Shown here piece after piece: positions 35,892 to 44,207 of a stretch of 64,000 bases of DNA. The stretch's first letter is position 1; each line of letters starts with the position of its first letter. The stretch is from Streptomyces armeniacus (GTDB lineage: Bacteria; Actinomycetota; Actinomycetes; Streptomycetales; Streptomycetaceae). Made by a program: the position numbers and the translations under genes. The DNA lies in the NCBI RefSeq assembly GCF_003355155.1, contig NZ_CP031320.1, positions 7,876,715 to 7,940,714 of the forward strand, written 5' to 3'. The notes under the pieces are model-generated. The model was not told where the DNA came from, did not search any database, and saw nothing but the letters and a program-made list of their open reading frames with translations.

Positions 35892-36443
35892 TCAGTCGCG
35901 CAGGAGCAGTACGACGCCGGCGGTGACCAGGGCGAGGATCACTGCCCCGATGCCGTGGGTGATGCGGTGCCGGCGGAGGCCGGGCACGAAGTAGTCGGCG
36001 GCGTACCGGCCGGACCCGGTGAGGGTCACCGCGGCGGCGCCGGCGATGAGCAGCAGCTCGTACTCGACACCGGCCGGGGCGAAGAAGCCGTCGCCCCACT
36101 TCACGGCGAGCGCGTTGAGCATCGTGCCGAGCACGGCGGCGCCCGCGAGCGGGGTGAGCAGCCCGACGGCCAGCGCGAGCCCGCCGAAGGTCTCGGTCAC
36201 TCCGGCGACGAAGGCCATCGTCTCGCCGGCCGGGTAGCCGACGGAGGTGAAGAACTGGCCGGTGCCCTCGAGCCCGGGTCCGTCGAACCAGCCGAACAGC
36301 TTCTGCGACCCGTGCGCGGCCATGATCAGCCCGAGTGCGATACGGAGCAGCAGCAGCCCGAGGTCGGTCGCGTGCGGCGGCTGGGGGCCGGAGTCGGGGG
36401 AGTACGGCTGGGGAGCGGTGGTGGTGGCGTGGGGGGACGTCAT
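35892..36443 (-). CDS. DoxX-family membrane protein
   Basis: The 183-residue protein has four helices. The first contains LGLLLLRIALGLIMAAHGSQKLFGWFDGPG, the DoxX signature, and the later GVTETFGGLALAVGLLTPLAG and LLLIAGAAAVTLTG are equally typical. DoxX proteins are linked to thiol/quinone or redox metabolism. The gene starts opposite a MarR gene with two inverted operator-like elements between them and is followed by an extradiol dioxygenase, a common arrangement in quinone/catechol stress loci. Confidence 0.88.
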   Translation of the reverse strand: MTSPHATTTAPQPYSPDSGPQPPHATDLGLLLLRIALGLIMAAHGSQKLFGWFDGPGLEGTGQFFTSVGYPAGETMAFVAGVTETFGGLALAVGLLTPLAGAAVLGTMLNALAVKWGDGFFAPAGVEYELLLIAGAAAVTLTGSGRYAADYFVPGLRRHRITHGIGAVILALVTAGVVLLLRD

Positions 36444-36603
36444 GTGGCGGTGCCTCCTACGTCGTTGCGGCTGTGGAAGGTGTGAAAGGTGAGAGGGGTA
36501 TGGAAGGTGCGAAAGGCGGGTGATGCGGGGCGGTGCGGACCGTGCGCGAGGTGCGCGTGGCGGCACGCGGATCGAACGCAGATCGTTGGCCCGCACACGC
36601 ATC

Positions 36604-36617
36604 GTTCAAATTCGAAC
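36604..36617. promoter_or_regulatory. MarR operator half (left element)
   Basis: GTTCAAATTCGAAC is the exact reverse complement of the element at 36642-36655, forming a perfect 14-base inverted repeat spaced by 24 bases between the divergent DoxX and MarR genes. Each copy is itself nearly palindromic around TTCAAATTCGAA, as expected for a MarR-dimer site. Confidence 0.75.
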
Positions 36618-36641
36618 TATCTCGGCCGAGCGTAGCGGCTG

Positions 36642-36655
36642 GTTCGAATTTGAAC
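36642..36655. promoter_or_regulatory. MarR operator half (right element)
   Basis: GTTCGAATTTGAAC is the partner of 36604-36617. A TAGGAT -10-like hexamer follows at 36663-36668, only six bases before the MarR ATG, so the regulator may be made from a leaderless transcript that the bound operator would block. Confidence 0.75.
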
Positions 36656-36674
36656 AACCGCGTAGGATGGCCGT

Positions 36675-37130
36675 ATGACGGAGACCAGGTGGCTGGACGA
36701 ACGTGAGATGGCGGCCTGGACGGGCTTTCTGCAGGCGAGCAACCGGGTCGCCCGCCATCTGGAACACCAGCTCAAGGAGGACGCGGGGCTGTCGCACCCG
36801 CAGTACGAGATCCTCGTGTGGCTCTCCGCCGCGCCCGACGGCGAGATCCGTATGACGGAGCTGGCGGAGCGGCTGATCACCTCGAAGAGCGGGCTGACGT
36901 ACCAGGTGGGCCAGTTGGAGAAGCGCGGCCTCGTACGCCGCCGCTCGTGCCCGACCGACGTACGCGGCGTGCTGGCGGTCCTCACCCCCGAGGGACGGCA
37001 AGTGCTGGAGGAGGCGGCGCCCGGCCACGTGGCGGCCGTACGGGAGTCGCTCATCGACGTCCTCGACCGCGACGAGCTGGCCGTGATCGCCGAGGCCCTG
37101 GGCCGGGTCGGCAGCCGTCTGGGCGGCTAG
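36675..37130 (+). CDS. MarR-family transcriptional regulator
   Basis: The 151-residue protein has the winged helix LSHPQYEILVWLSAAPDGEIRMTELAERLITSKSGLTYQVGQLEKRGLVRRRSCPTDVRGVLAVLTPEG (about residues 37-110), with dimerisation helices at both ends. It is divergent from doxX-dioxygenase and separated from it by a perfect inverted repeat, so it most likely represses both directions. It is released by a small phenolic or quinone ligand (ligand inferred from the dioxygenase target). Confidence 0.9.
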   Translation: MTETRWLDEREMAAWTGFLQASNRVARHLEHQLKEDAGLSHPQYEILVWLSAAPDGEIRMTELAERLITSKSGLTYQVGQLEKRGLVRRRSCPTDVRGVLAVLTPEGRQVLEEAAPGHVAAVRESLIDVLDRDELAVIAEALGRVGSRLGG

Positions 37131-37181
37131 CCCGGCCAGGGCGGCCACGGGGTCGGGGTCGGCCGACCGGCCCGGGTGAAG

Positions 37182-37757
37182 CTAACGCGGCACGAAGCGG
37201 TCGACCAGCAGCGTGAGGCGGTCGGCGGCGTGAGCGGCGGGGAGGCGGCCGCCGCGGGTGAGGGTGACCAGCCCGTGCAGCGTGGCCCAGAACACTTCGG
37301 TGACCAGCCCCGATGCGCCGCCTTGCGCGTGGCCGGCGAGCGGGCGGTCGATGGCATCGAAGGCGGCGCGCATCGGTGCGGGTGTGTCCTCGTCGGCGAA
37401 GAGGAGGCCGTTGTCGAGGCTGAACATCGCGTCGTACAGGGCCGGGTTGCGCGCGGCGAAGTCGGTGTAGGCGCGGGCGACCGCCGTCACCGCCTGCCGC
37501 CCGGTGGCTCCGTCCGGCGCGGCGGCGCGCAGTGCTTCGGCCAGTTCGGCGAATCCCTCCAGTGCTACCGCCCCGACGATCTCCTTCTTGCCGCGGAAGT
37601 GGCTGTAGAGCACGGGCTGGCTGTACTCGATCTGTTCGGCGAGCCGGCGCGTGGTCACGGCGTCCCAGCCGCGGGCCTCCGCGAGCTCGCGGGCCGTGGC
37701 GACGATCAGCCTGTGGCGGCTGGCCCGCTCGCGTTCCTTGCGTTCACGTACCGACAT
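37182..37757 (-). CDS. TetR-family transcriptional regulator
   Basis: The 191-residue protein has the HTH RERKERERASRHRLIVATARELAEARGWDAVTTRRLAEQIEYSQPVLYSHFRGKKEIV, and a TetR_C-type ligand domain ending TLTRGGRLPAAHAADRLTLLVDRFV. The start MSVRERK at 37757 fits the family; nine extra residues would be added by an upstream codon. It is divergent from a DUF1772 membrane protein, with CTAGC palindromes between. Confidence 0.9.
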   Translation of the reverse strand: MSVRERKERERASRHRLIVATARELAEARGWDAVTTRRLAEQIEYSQPVLYSHFRGKKEIVGAVALEGFAELAEALRAAAPDGATGRQAVTAVARAYTDFAARNPALYDAMFSLDNGLLFADEDTPAPMRAAFDAIDRPLAGHAQGGASGLVTEVFWATLHGLVTLTRGGRLPAAHAADRLTLLVDRFVPR

Positions 37758-37767
37758 GACCCCGATG

Positions 37768-37780
37768 CTAGCAGTGCTAG
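37768..37780. promoter_or_regulatory. CTAGCA palindrome, TetR operator candidate 1
   Basis: CTAGCAGTGCTAG (6+1+6) lies 11 bases upstream of the TetR start. A lone CTAGCA half-site lies at about 37801. Confidence 0.65.
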
Positions 37781-37816
37781 ACATTATGGCAGTGACACGC
37801 CTAGCATCGAATCAGA

Positions 37817-37833
37817 ATCTAGCGCTGCTAGAT
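37817..37833. promoter_or_regulatory. CTAGC palindrome, TetR operator candidate 2
   Basis: ATCTAGCGCTGCTAGAT has 7-base arms around GCT and lies 20-36 bases before the DUF1772 start. It shares the CTAGC half-site with the first palindrome, so one regulator probably binds both. Confidence 0.68.
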
Positions 37834-37852
37834 CTGACTCTCTGGAGGGGAC

Positions 37853-38299
37853 ATGCAGGACTCACTGGGCGTTGTCACCGTCGTCGTGGTCGGGCTGATG
37901 GTGGGCGTGGAGTTCGCGGTGGCGGTCTTCGTCAATCCGATCCTGGACCGCCTCCCGGACGACGCCACACTCGCGGCGCGCAGCGACGGCGGCCGCGTTC
38001 TCGGCCGGGTCATGCCGGTCTGGTACATCTGTTCGGTCGTCCTGGGCGGGGCGTGGACCGCGATGGCATGGGGCGGCGCGGGCGCGTCACCGGCGGCCGC
38101 GGGCACGGCGCTGCTCCTGGTGAGCGTGGCGATGTCGCTCGCACTGCTGGTGCCGATCAACTCCCGGGCCATCACATGGACCCCTGACAGCGCCCCCGCC
38201 GACTGGAAGGAGCAGGCGCACCGCTGGGACCGGTACCACTACGTCCGGGTGGCCGTCATCGTCCTGGCCTTCGCCCTCTACGCCGTGGCCCTCGCCTAG
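37853..38299 (+). CDS. DUF1772-like membrane protein
   Basis: The 148-residue protein has four helices (VVTVVVVGLMVGVEFAVAVFVNPIL, VWYICSVVLGGAWTAMAW, ALLLVSVAMSLALLVPINSRAI, VRVAVIVLAFALYAVALA). PINxR in the third and a WxRxHxxR-like loop (HRWDRYHYVR) fit the DUF1772 (anthrone-oxygenase-like) family. A CTGGAGGGG ribosome site precedes the ATG. It is probably the repressed target of the divergent TetR gene. Confidence 0.85.
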   Translation: MQDSLGVVTVVVVGLMVGVEFAVAVFVNPILDRLPDDATLAARSDGGRVLGRVMPVWYICSVVLGGAWTAMAWGGAGASPAAAGTALLLVSVAMSLALLVPINSRAITWTPDSAPADWKEQAHRWDRYHYVRVAVIVLAFALYAVALA

Positions 38300-38363
38300 T
38301 GCGCGGCGGCCAGCGCTGTCCGCCGGGGCCGCGAGGCCTGGTGTCCGCCGTCATGGTGCGCCC

Positions 38364-38800
38364 ATGAGCAATCAACTCCTGGCTGAAGCACACCGGTTCC
38401 TGGACTGGGCGCGGGAGCAGGGCGCTCAACTCGACGGCACCGACGAGAGCGTCTGGTACATCCAGGGCGTTCTCGAATCGATGGCGGAGGATCCCGACGA
38501 GGAGCCGTCGCTGCGGGCGGTCAAGTGCCTGGCGTACTCGGTCTGCCTGGCCGAGCTGCTGGCCGATACCTGCCAGGGCGTCCGATGCGTCATCGACGGG
38601 GAGGGCATGAACCTGCGCGATGTGCTCGCCGCGAGGGAGGCGGGGCCGTGCAGTTCACGCTGTCGTGGGTGCAGAACTGCGTCGACGATCCACGGGCTGA
38701 CAACATCGGCTTCAAGTTCGCCGGGACGCTCAAGGACTTCGGTGAGGAAGCGCGTGCGGCGGACCTGTACCGCGCACTGGACGAAGCACGACGCGTGTAG
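38364..38800 (+). pseudogene. Small hypothetical gene with a frameshift
   Basis: The first frame reads MSNQLLAEAHRFLDWAREQG through GEGMNLRDVLAAREAG and then degenerates to Arg/Cys-rich nonsense. A continuation, VQFTLSWVQNCVDDPRADNIGFKFAGTLKDFGEEARAADLYRALDEARRV, is in the next frame from about 38645 to a stop at 38800. One missing G in the run GGGGCC at about 38641-38646 would explain this. Alternatively the second part is a separate small gene starting at the GTG at 38648. Family unknown. Confidence 0.55.
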
Positions 38801-38960
38801 TGATCTCTGCCGGTGAGGGGGAACGGCCGGGCGGCTGAACAGCGTCGTCCGGCTGCGGTGGCGGGGCGGGGGTCCACCGCGTCCGGCGACGCCACCAGGC
38901 CGCGCCCGCACCGCCCCGTACGCCCGCACCCGCCCGTACGACGCCCGCAGAGAGGCCCCG

Positions 38961-39764
38961 ATGACACCCGCAGAGTTCACCGCCGCGCTCCGTGCCCGCC
39001 AGCGGCTGATCGGCTACTGGTCGCTGCTCGACTCGCCGGTCGCCGCCGAGCGTCTGGCCGGTGTCGGCTACGACTACCTCGCCTTCGACGCCCAGCACGG
39101 CCTGTTCGGCTACCAGGGCATGCTGGGCAATCTGCTGGCCACCGACACCAAGGGCAGCACGGCCGTCGGCGTGGTCCGCGTCGAGGCCAACGACCTGACG
39201 TACATCGGCCGCGCCCTCGACGCGGGCGCCACCGCCGTCATCGTGCCCCTCGTCGACACCGCGCGGGACGCCGCCGACGCCGTCGCCGCCGTGCGCTACC
39301 CGCCGCACGGCCGCCGCTCGTACGGCCCGATGCGGGCCCAGCTCCGCATCGGGCCCGACCCCGCCGACACGCACGAGCAGACCGCCGTCCTCGCGATGAT
39401 CGAGACCGCCGACGGGCTCGCGAACGTCGAGGAGATCTGCGCGGCCCCCGGCCTGGACGGCATCTACGTCGGCCCCTCCGACCTGCGGCTGGCCATCGGC
39501 GGCGGCACGTCCACCGACCCGGCCGTGGCGGAGGCGTTCGAGGCGGCGCTCACCCGTATCCGTACGGCCGCCGCGGACGCCGGCATCGCGGCGGGGATCC
39601 ACACCCCCGACGGCGCGAGCGCCGCACGGCGGCTCGCCGAGGGCTTCACGTTCGCCAGCGTCGCGTGCGACGTGGTCCACCTCCAGCAGGCCGCCGCCGG
39701 GCACCTGCGGGCAGCGCGGGAACAGGCGGCGCGGGAGCAGCCAGCGCGGGAAGCGGACGCCTGA
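38961..39764 (+). CDS. HpcH/HpaI aldolase family protein
   Basis: The 267-residue TIM-barrel protein has YDYLAFDAQHGLFGYQ (catalytic-base region), AVIVPLVDTARDAADAVAAVRYPPHGRRS, AMIETADGLANVEEI (metal-binding Glu) and GIYVGPSDLRLAIG (metal-binding Asp). These are the class II pyruvate-type aldolase signature. It cleaves 2-keto-3-deoxy or 4-hydroxy-2-oxo acids to pyruvate plus an aldehyde; the exact substrate is unknown. The stop overlaps the dehydrogenase ATG (TGATG). Confidence 0.9.
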   Translation: MTPAEFTAALRARQRLIGYWSLLDSPVAAERLAGVGYDYLAFDAQHGLFGYQGMLGNLLATDTKGSTAVGVVRVEANDLTYIGRALDAGATAVIVPLVDTARDAADAVAAVRYPPHGRRSYGPMRAQLRIGPDPADTHEQTAVLAMIETADGLANVEEICAAPGLDGIYVGPSDLRLAIGGGTSTDPAVAEAFEAALTRIRTAAADAGIAAGIHTPDGASAARRLAEGFTFASVACDVVHLQQAAAGHLRAAREQAAREQPAREADA

Positions 39765-40717
39765 TGGCGACGACGCTGATCACCAGCCCCACGTTCGCCC
39801 GCCACTCGCGCGACCCGTGGGACGTACTCGTACGGGCGGGCGCCGGGCCGGAGCGCGCCCGCGAGGACGGCGCCCTCCCGTACGGCGAACTCCTCCGCCG
39901 CGTCGGCGGCGCGGACGCGCTGATCGTCGGCATGGAGCAGATCACCGCCGAAATCGTCGAGGCCGCACCGCGGTTGAGGGTCATCGCGAAGCACGGCGTC
40001 GGCGTCGACACGATCGACACGGCCGCCGCCCGCGCACGCGGCATCCCCGTCGTGTACGCGCCGGGGAGCAACTCGCGGGCGGTGGCCGAGTTCACGTTCG
40101 GCCTGATCCTGGACGCCGCGCGGCAGCTGACCGGCTCCCACACGGCGGTCGCGGAGGGCGGCTGGCCGAAGCCGTTCGGGCCCGAACTGCACGGCAGGAC
40201 GCTGGGAGTCGTCGGCTTCGGCCGCATCGGCCGCCTGGTGACCGGGTACGGACTGGCCTTCGGCATGCGGCCGCTCGTACACGACCCGCACGTACCGGAC
40301 CACGACATCACCGCCGCCGGCGCCGAACCGCTCACCCTGGACGGGCTGCTCACCCGCTCCGACGTGGTGACGCTGCACCTGCCGGCCGACCCGTACGGGC
40401 GCCCGCTGCTGGACCGCGCCCGGCTGGCGTCGATGCGCCCGTACGCAATGCTCGTCAACGCGGCCCGCGGCGGCCTCGTCGACGAGACGGCGCTGGCCGA
40501 ACTCCTGCACGCGGGCCACCTGGGCGCCGCCGCCCTGGACGCCTTCTCCACCGAACCGCTGCCCGCCGCACACCCCCTGCGCACCGCTCCCCGCGCGCTC
40601 CTCACGTCGCACATCGCCGCCTGCACCCCGGAGGCGAACCGCGCGATGGGCCTCATGGTCGCCGAGGACGTCACCCGCGTCCTCGCCGGCCGCGAGCCGC
40701 TCCACCAGACCGGCTGA
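39764..40717 (+). CDS. D-isomer-specific 2-hydroxyacid dehydrogenase
   Basis: The 317-residue protein has LRVIAKHGVGVDTIDTAAARARGIPV, the NAD(P) site LGVVGFGRIGRLVTGYG, and the catalytic Arg in NAARGGLVDE and His in LTSHIAACTPEANRAM. All family landmarks (phosphoglycerate/hydroxypyruvate dehydrogenase group) are intact. It overlaps the aldolase gene and precedes an Nramp-type transporter, which suggests a small catabolic operon for a hydroxy/keto acid. Confidence 0.92.
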   Translation: MATTLITSPTFARHSRDPWDVLVRAGAGPERAREDGALPYGELLRRVGGADALIVGMEQITAEIVEAAPRLRVIAKHGVGVDTIDTAAARARGIPVVYAPGSNSRAVAEFTFGLILDAARQLTGSHTAVAEGGWPKPFGPELHGRTLGVVGFGRIGRLVTGYGLAFGMRPLVHDPHVPDHDITAAGAEPLTLDGLLTRSDVVTLHLPADPYGRPLLDRARLASMRPYAMLVNAARGGLVDETALAELLHAGHLGAAALDAFSTEPLPAAHPLRTAPRALLTSHIAACTPEANRAMGLMVAEDVTRVLAGREPLHQTG

Positions 40718-40808
40718 GGCCACTCCCCACGCCCCGCCGCACCACCGTCCCCCCCGCTCCCGCTTCCCCGTTCCGGCGACGGCGCCGGACGCAACCCAAG
40801 GACCCGCC

Positions 40809-42234
40809 ATGTCCACAGCGACACCCGCCGCGGCACCCGCGCCCGCGCAGGCCGACCCGTACGCCCTGCACCCCGACGACGTACGGGAGGCCCCGGACAC
40901 GCTGCCCGGGCGGCTGCGCCATCTCGGCCCCGGCTTCGTCCTCTCGGCCGCCGTCGTCGGCTCCGGCGAACTCATCGTCACCACCTCCCTCGGCGCCAAG
41001 GCGGGCTTCGCCCTGCTCTGGCTCGTGCTCGTCTCCACCGGCGTCAAGGTCTGGGTGCAGATGGAGCTCGCCCGCTGGACGGTGCTCAACGGGCGCCCCG
41101 CGCTGGAGGGCTACCGCGAGGTCGGCCCCCGCATCGGCCGCGCGAGCTGGATCAACTGGCTGTGGATCGGCATGGACTTCGCGAAGATGTTCCAGCGCGG
41201 CGGCATCATCGGCGGTACGGCGGCCGCCTGCTCGATCCTCTGGCCGATCACCGGCGACGCGCTCAGCGCCTCGTCGCTGAACCTGTGGGCAGTCGTGGTC
41301 ACGCTCCTCGCCGTCGCGCTGCTCTACTCCGGCCGGTACGGCGTGATCGAGCGCGTCTGCATGCTGTCCGTCATCGTCTTCACCCTCGCCACGGTCGGCC
41401 TGGCCTTCGGCCTCCCGTTCACGGACTTCGGCTACGGTGCGGGCGAGTTGGGCGACGGGCTGGCGTTCACCGTGCCGGCCGGGACCATGGGGGTCGCGCT
41501 CGCGATGTTCGGCATCACGGGCATCGGGGCCGACGAGATGACCACGTACACGTACTGGTGCATCGAGAAGGGCTACGCCCGCTGGACCGGCCCCGACGAC
41601 GGCACCGAGGCCCGCGCGCGGCGGGCCGAGGGCTGGCTGAAGGTGATGCGTCTCGACATCTTCGCTGGCTGGGTCGTCTGCACCCTGTGCACGCTGTCGT
41701 TCTACGTGATCGGCGCGGCCGTGCTGAACCCGCAGGGCCTGGTCCCCGAGGGCAACTCGATGATCACCACGCTGTCCCGCATCTACACCGACACGATGGG
41801 CCCGTGGGCCGAGTACGCGTTCCTCGTCGGCGCCATCGCCGTGCTGTTCTCCACGCTGATCGGCTCGACCGCGAGCGTGCCGCGGCTGTGGGCCAACACC
41901 CTCGGCATCCTCGGGGTGATCGACTGGCGGGACGTCACCGTCCGCCGCCGCACCATCCGCATCCTCACCTGCACGCTGCCCCTGCTGTGGGTGTGCTTCT
42001 TCCTGTTCGTGCAGTCCCCCGTGCTCATGGTGCAGATCGGCGGCGTGGGCGGCGGCGTCTTCCTCCTCGCGGTGGTCGTCGCGGTGTGGCGGCTGCGGAG
42101 TACGGGCATCCCGGAGCGGTTCCGCGCCAATCCGTGGCTGACGGCGGCGCTGGTGGGTCAGCAGCGCGGCGATCCTGTTCCTCGGCGTGTACGGGGTGCT
42201 GGAGACGCTGGAGCTGGTGCCCTCGGCGGACTGA
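40809..42234 (+). CDS. Nramp-family transporter, frameshifted near the C-terminus
   Basis: About 475 residues with 11 or so helices carry PGFVLSAAVVGSGELIVTTSLGAKAGFALLW (the Nramp helix-1 region, with DPG-like motif replaced), MDFAKMFQRGGIIGGTAAA, GITGIGADEMTTYTYWCIEKG and IAVLFSTLIGSTASVPRL. These occur in Nramp-like proteins of actinomycetes, a branch whose substrate need not be a metal. After NPWLTAALV the frame breaks. One extra G (GTGGGTCAGC at about 42151-42160) moves the true end, SSAAILFLGVYGVLETLELVPSAD, into the next frame, stopping at 42234. This is probably a sequencing or assembly indel. Confidence 0.85.
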
Positions 42235-42408
42235 CCTGCTCCGACCCCGCCGCAGCGCGCCGCCGCTCCCGCAACTGCGGGGGCGGCGGCGGCAGTTGGG
42301 GCGCTACGACGGCCGGGCGGTGTCGTTGACAGCGGGGGCGGCGCCGACAACGATGTCCGGTGCTGTTGCGCGTGCAGACCGCGACCCGCTGCCGGCAGAG
42401 GAGATCCC

Positions 42409-43167
42409 GTGCGAACGACCCGTACCAGGACGGCCGTTCTGGCCTTTGTCATGGTCATGTTGGCGTGGTGCGGAGCCGCCAGCGCCGGTGCAGGCACCCC
42501 GCAGGCCGCCGAGGGCTACACCGTCACCCTCGTCAACCACACCGGCGAACGCCTCTGGATCGGCAGCGTCGCCGAGCCCGGCTCGGAGAACCTCACCGGG
42601 CTGCCCGTGCTCGACGACGGCCAGCAGGCGACCGTTCCGATTCCGGAGAACGCCGAGGGCAAGTGGTACGGGAAGTTCGTCCCCCGGCAGAAGTGCGGCG
42701 GCGAGGACGGCGACAGCTTCCACTGCAAGGTCGGCGACTGCGGCCCGCACTCGGACCGCTGCGACGTCTACACGCCGCAGCCCGCGAGCTACGCCGAGTT
42801 CCACTTCGACCGGAACGACCCGCTCGGGCTCTGGTACAACACCAGCTACGTCGACGGGGTCTCCGTGCCCGTCACCGTCGACGCCGACGTCGACCCGATA
42901 CCCGAGACCGGCGAGTGCTCCACCGCGGGCTGCCCCGACGACCTGCTGCCCTCCTGCCCCGCCGACAACCTGGTCACGGACCCGGACACGGGCGAGCCGC
43001 TGTACTGCGACAACCCGGACCCGGACTCGCCCGACACCGAGTACAGCCGGACGATGTCCGAGCTCTGCCCCAAGGCGTACTCGTGGTCCCGCAACGACGA
43101 GGTGCCGGGCAACGACGTCGTACGGAACTGCACCAAGTGCTCGGGCTTCACGGTCACTTTCCACTGA
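42409..43167 (+). CDS. Secreted thaumatin-like protein
   Basis: The 252-residue protein starts at a GTG with a Sec signal peptide (AVLAFVMVMLAWCGAASAGAG, cleavage near residue 28). The mature part begins YTVTLVNHTGERLWIGSVA, and about eleven cysteines are spread through KCGGEDGDSFHC, GDCGPHSDRC, GECSTAGCPDDLLPSC, SELCPKAYSW and NCTKCSGFTVTFH. The N-terminal strand, the late YSR..LCPKAYSW and the C-terminal FTVTFH match the thaumatin/PR-5 superfamily. Such proteins are mainly known in plants but occur in streptomycetes; possible beta-glucan binding or antifungal action is inferred only. Confidence 0.82.
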   Translation: MRTTRTRTAVLAFVMVMLAWCGAASAGAGTPQAAEGYTVTLVNHTGERLWIGSVAEPGSENLTGLPVLDDGQQATVPIPENAEGKWYGKFVPRQKCGGEDGDSFHCKVGDCGPHSDRCDVYTPQPASYAEFHFDRNDPLGLWYNTSYVDGVSVPVTVDADVDPIPETGECSTAGCPDDLLPSCPADNLVTDPDTGEPLYCDNPDPDSPDTEYSRTMSELCPKAYSWSRNDEVPGNDVVRNCTKCSGFTVTFH

Positions 43168-43456
43168 GCCACTGACCCCGAGCCGCTGACCCACCCGAGC
43201 CGCTGACCCCGAGCCGTACGCCGTACGCGCCGCCCCACACCCGTACGTCCCCACCGTCCCCCGCCTCTTATCCACTCCGTACGCCGCACACCGAGCCATG
43301 TGGCGCGCGGCGCCGGCGCGCGCCCCCCAGCGGTCGGCCGGCGGGCGGCGGCTCGCCGCGCGGTTGCCGGGGTCGGCGCCGCGCGGCGTCGCGCGCGCCG
43401 GGCGCTCGGGGCACGCGCCGTGGGCGGTGGGTCGGGGCCGTTCGGGGGCGGCGGGG
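43168..43456. other. Intergenic region with short direct repeats
   Basis: No gene is supported. The word GAGCCGCTGACCC repeats near 43180-43215. The word GCGCG is frequent at 43300-43410. A stretch near 43265 (CCGCCTCTTATCCACTCC) looks partly like mosaic-end sequence but is too weak to call a junction. Confidence 0.45.
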
Positions 43457-43990
43457 TCACGGGAGCATCCAGTCCAGGACGCCGGACTGCAGGTAGACCA
43501 GCACGCACATGCATAGCAGCAGGAGCAGGCTCCACTTGATGGCGCCACGGAACAGCTCCGCCTCGCGGCCCACCATGCCGACCGCCGTGGCGGCGATCGT
43601 GAGGTTCTGCGGACTGATCATCTTGCCCACGACGCCGCCGGAGGTGTTGGCGGCGACGAGCAGCGTCGAGTCGAGGTCCGCCTTCTCGGCGGCGGCCTGC
43701 TGCAGCGTGGCGAAGAGGGCGTTGGCGGAGGTGTCGGAGCCGGTCACGGCGGTGCCCAGCCAGCCGAGTACGGGGGACAGGAACGCGAACGCCGCGCCCG
43801 TACCGGCGATCCACTGCCCGATGGTGAGCGTCTGCCCGGACAGGTTCATCACGTACGCGAGGGCGAGCACGGCGGCGACGGTCAGCAGCGCCCAGCGCAG
43901 CTTGCCGAGGGTGGCGGCGAACTCGCGGGCGGCGGCGGCCGGGGACACCCGGTAGGCGGCCGCGACGGGTGTGAGATCGGGTTCGTACAT
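43457..43990 (-). pseudogene. lldP: L-lactate permease with large internal deletion
   Basis: The 177-residue frame joins the native N-terminus of lactate permeases (MYEPDLTPVA) directly to the conserved C-terminal third. The latter reads KLRWALLTVAAVLALAYVMNLSGQTLTIGQWIAGTGAAFAFLSPVLGWLGTAVTGSDTSANALF and then ANTSGGVVGKMISPQNLTIAATAVGMVGR. Full-length LldP proteins are about 550 residues; roughly 350 are missing in frame. The promoter side, with a FadR/LldR box and GTGAGG ribosome site, is intact. Either a real deletion or an assembly collapse; not a working transporter. Confidence 0.82.
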
Positions 43991-44010
43991 GCAACCCTCA
44001 CAATGCGTCT

Positions 44011-44024
44011 TTGGTCAGACCATT
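44011..44024. promoter_or_regulatory. LldR/FadR-type operator 1
   Basis: TTGGTCAGACCATT contains the perfect palindrome TGGTC-A-GACCA, the consensus of FadR-subfamily GntR regulators such as LldR/PdhR. It lies 20 bases before the lldP start. Confidence 0.82.
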
Positions 44025-44091
44025 CCTTGGTTGAGGGCACACGCTAAACACGGGCCGAAAGCGTGTCCAGACCAGCGAAAGTAAAATGTGC

Positions 44092-44105
44092 TTGGTCAGA
44101 CCATT
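44092..44105. promoter_or_regulatory. LldR/FadR-type operator 2
   Basis: An identical TTGGTCAGACCATT lies 81 bases from operator 1 and about 100 bases upstream of the regulator gene. The paired boxes suit looping control of the divergent lldP and regulator genes, as in the E. coli lld operon. Confidence 0.82.
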
Positions 44106-44207
44106 GCCTGGGTACCTCAAGCTAGGATCGTGGCAGGCGGCAACCCGGGGGAGAACACCCCCGTCCGCAGCGATGCGGCAGACAGAGGGGGAAGGGGCGA
44201 GCGAGCG

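Noticed and set aside
43255..43300. A seventh adapter junction in the lldP/thaumatin intergenic region
   Set aside because: CCTCTTATCCACTCC matches the mosaic end only partly and no second adapter arm or return mosaic end is present.
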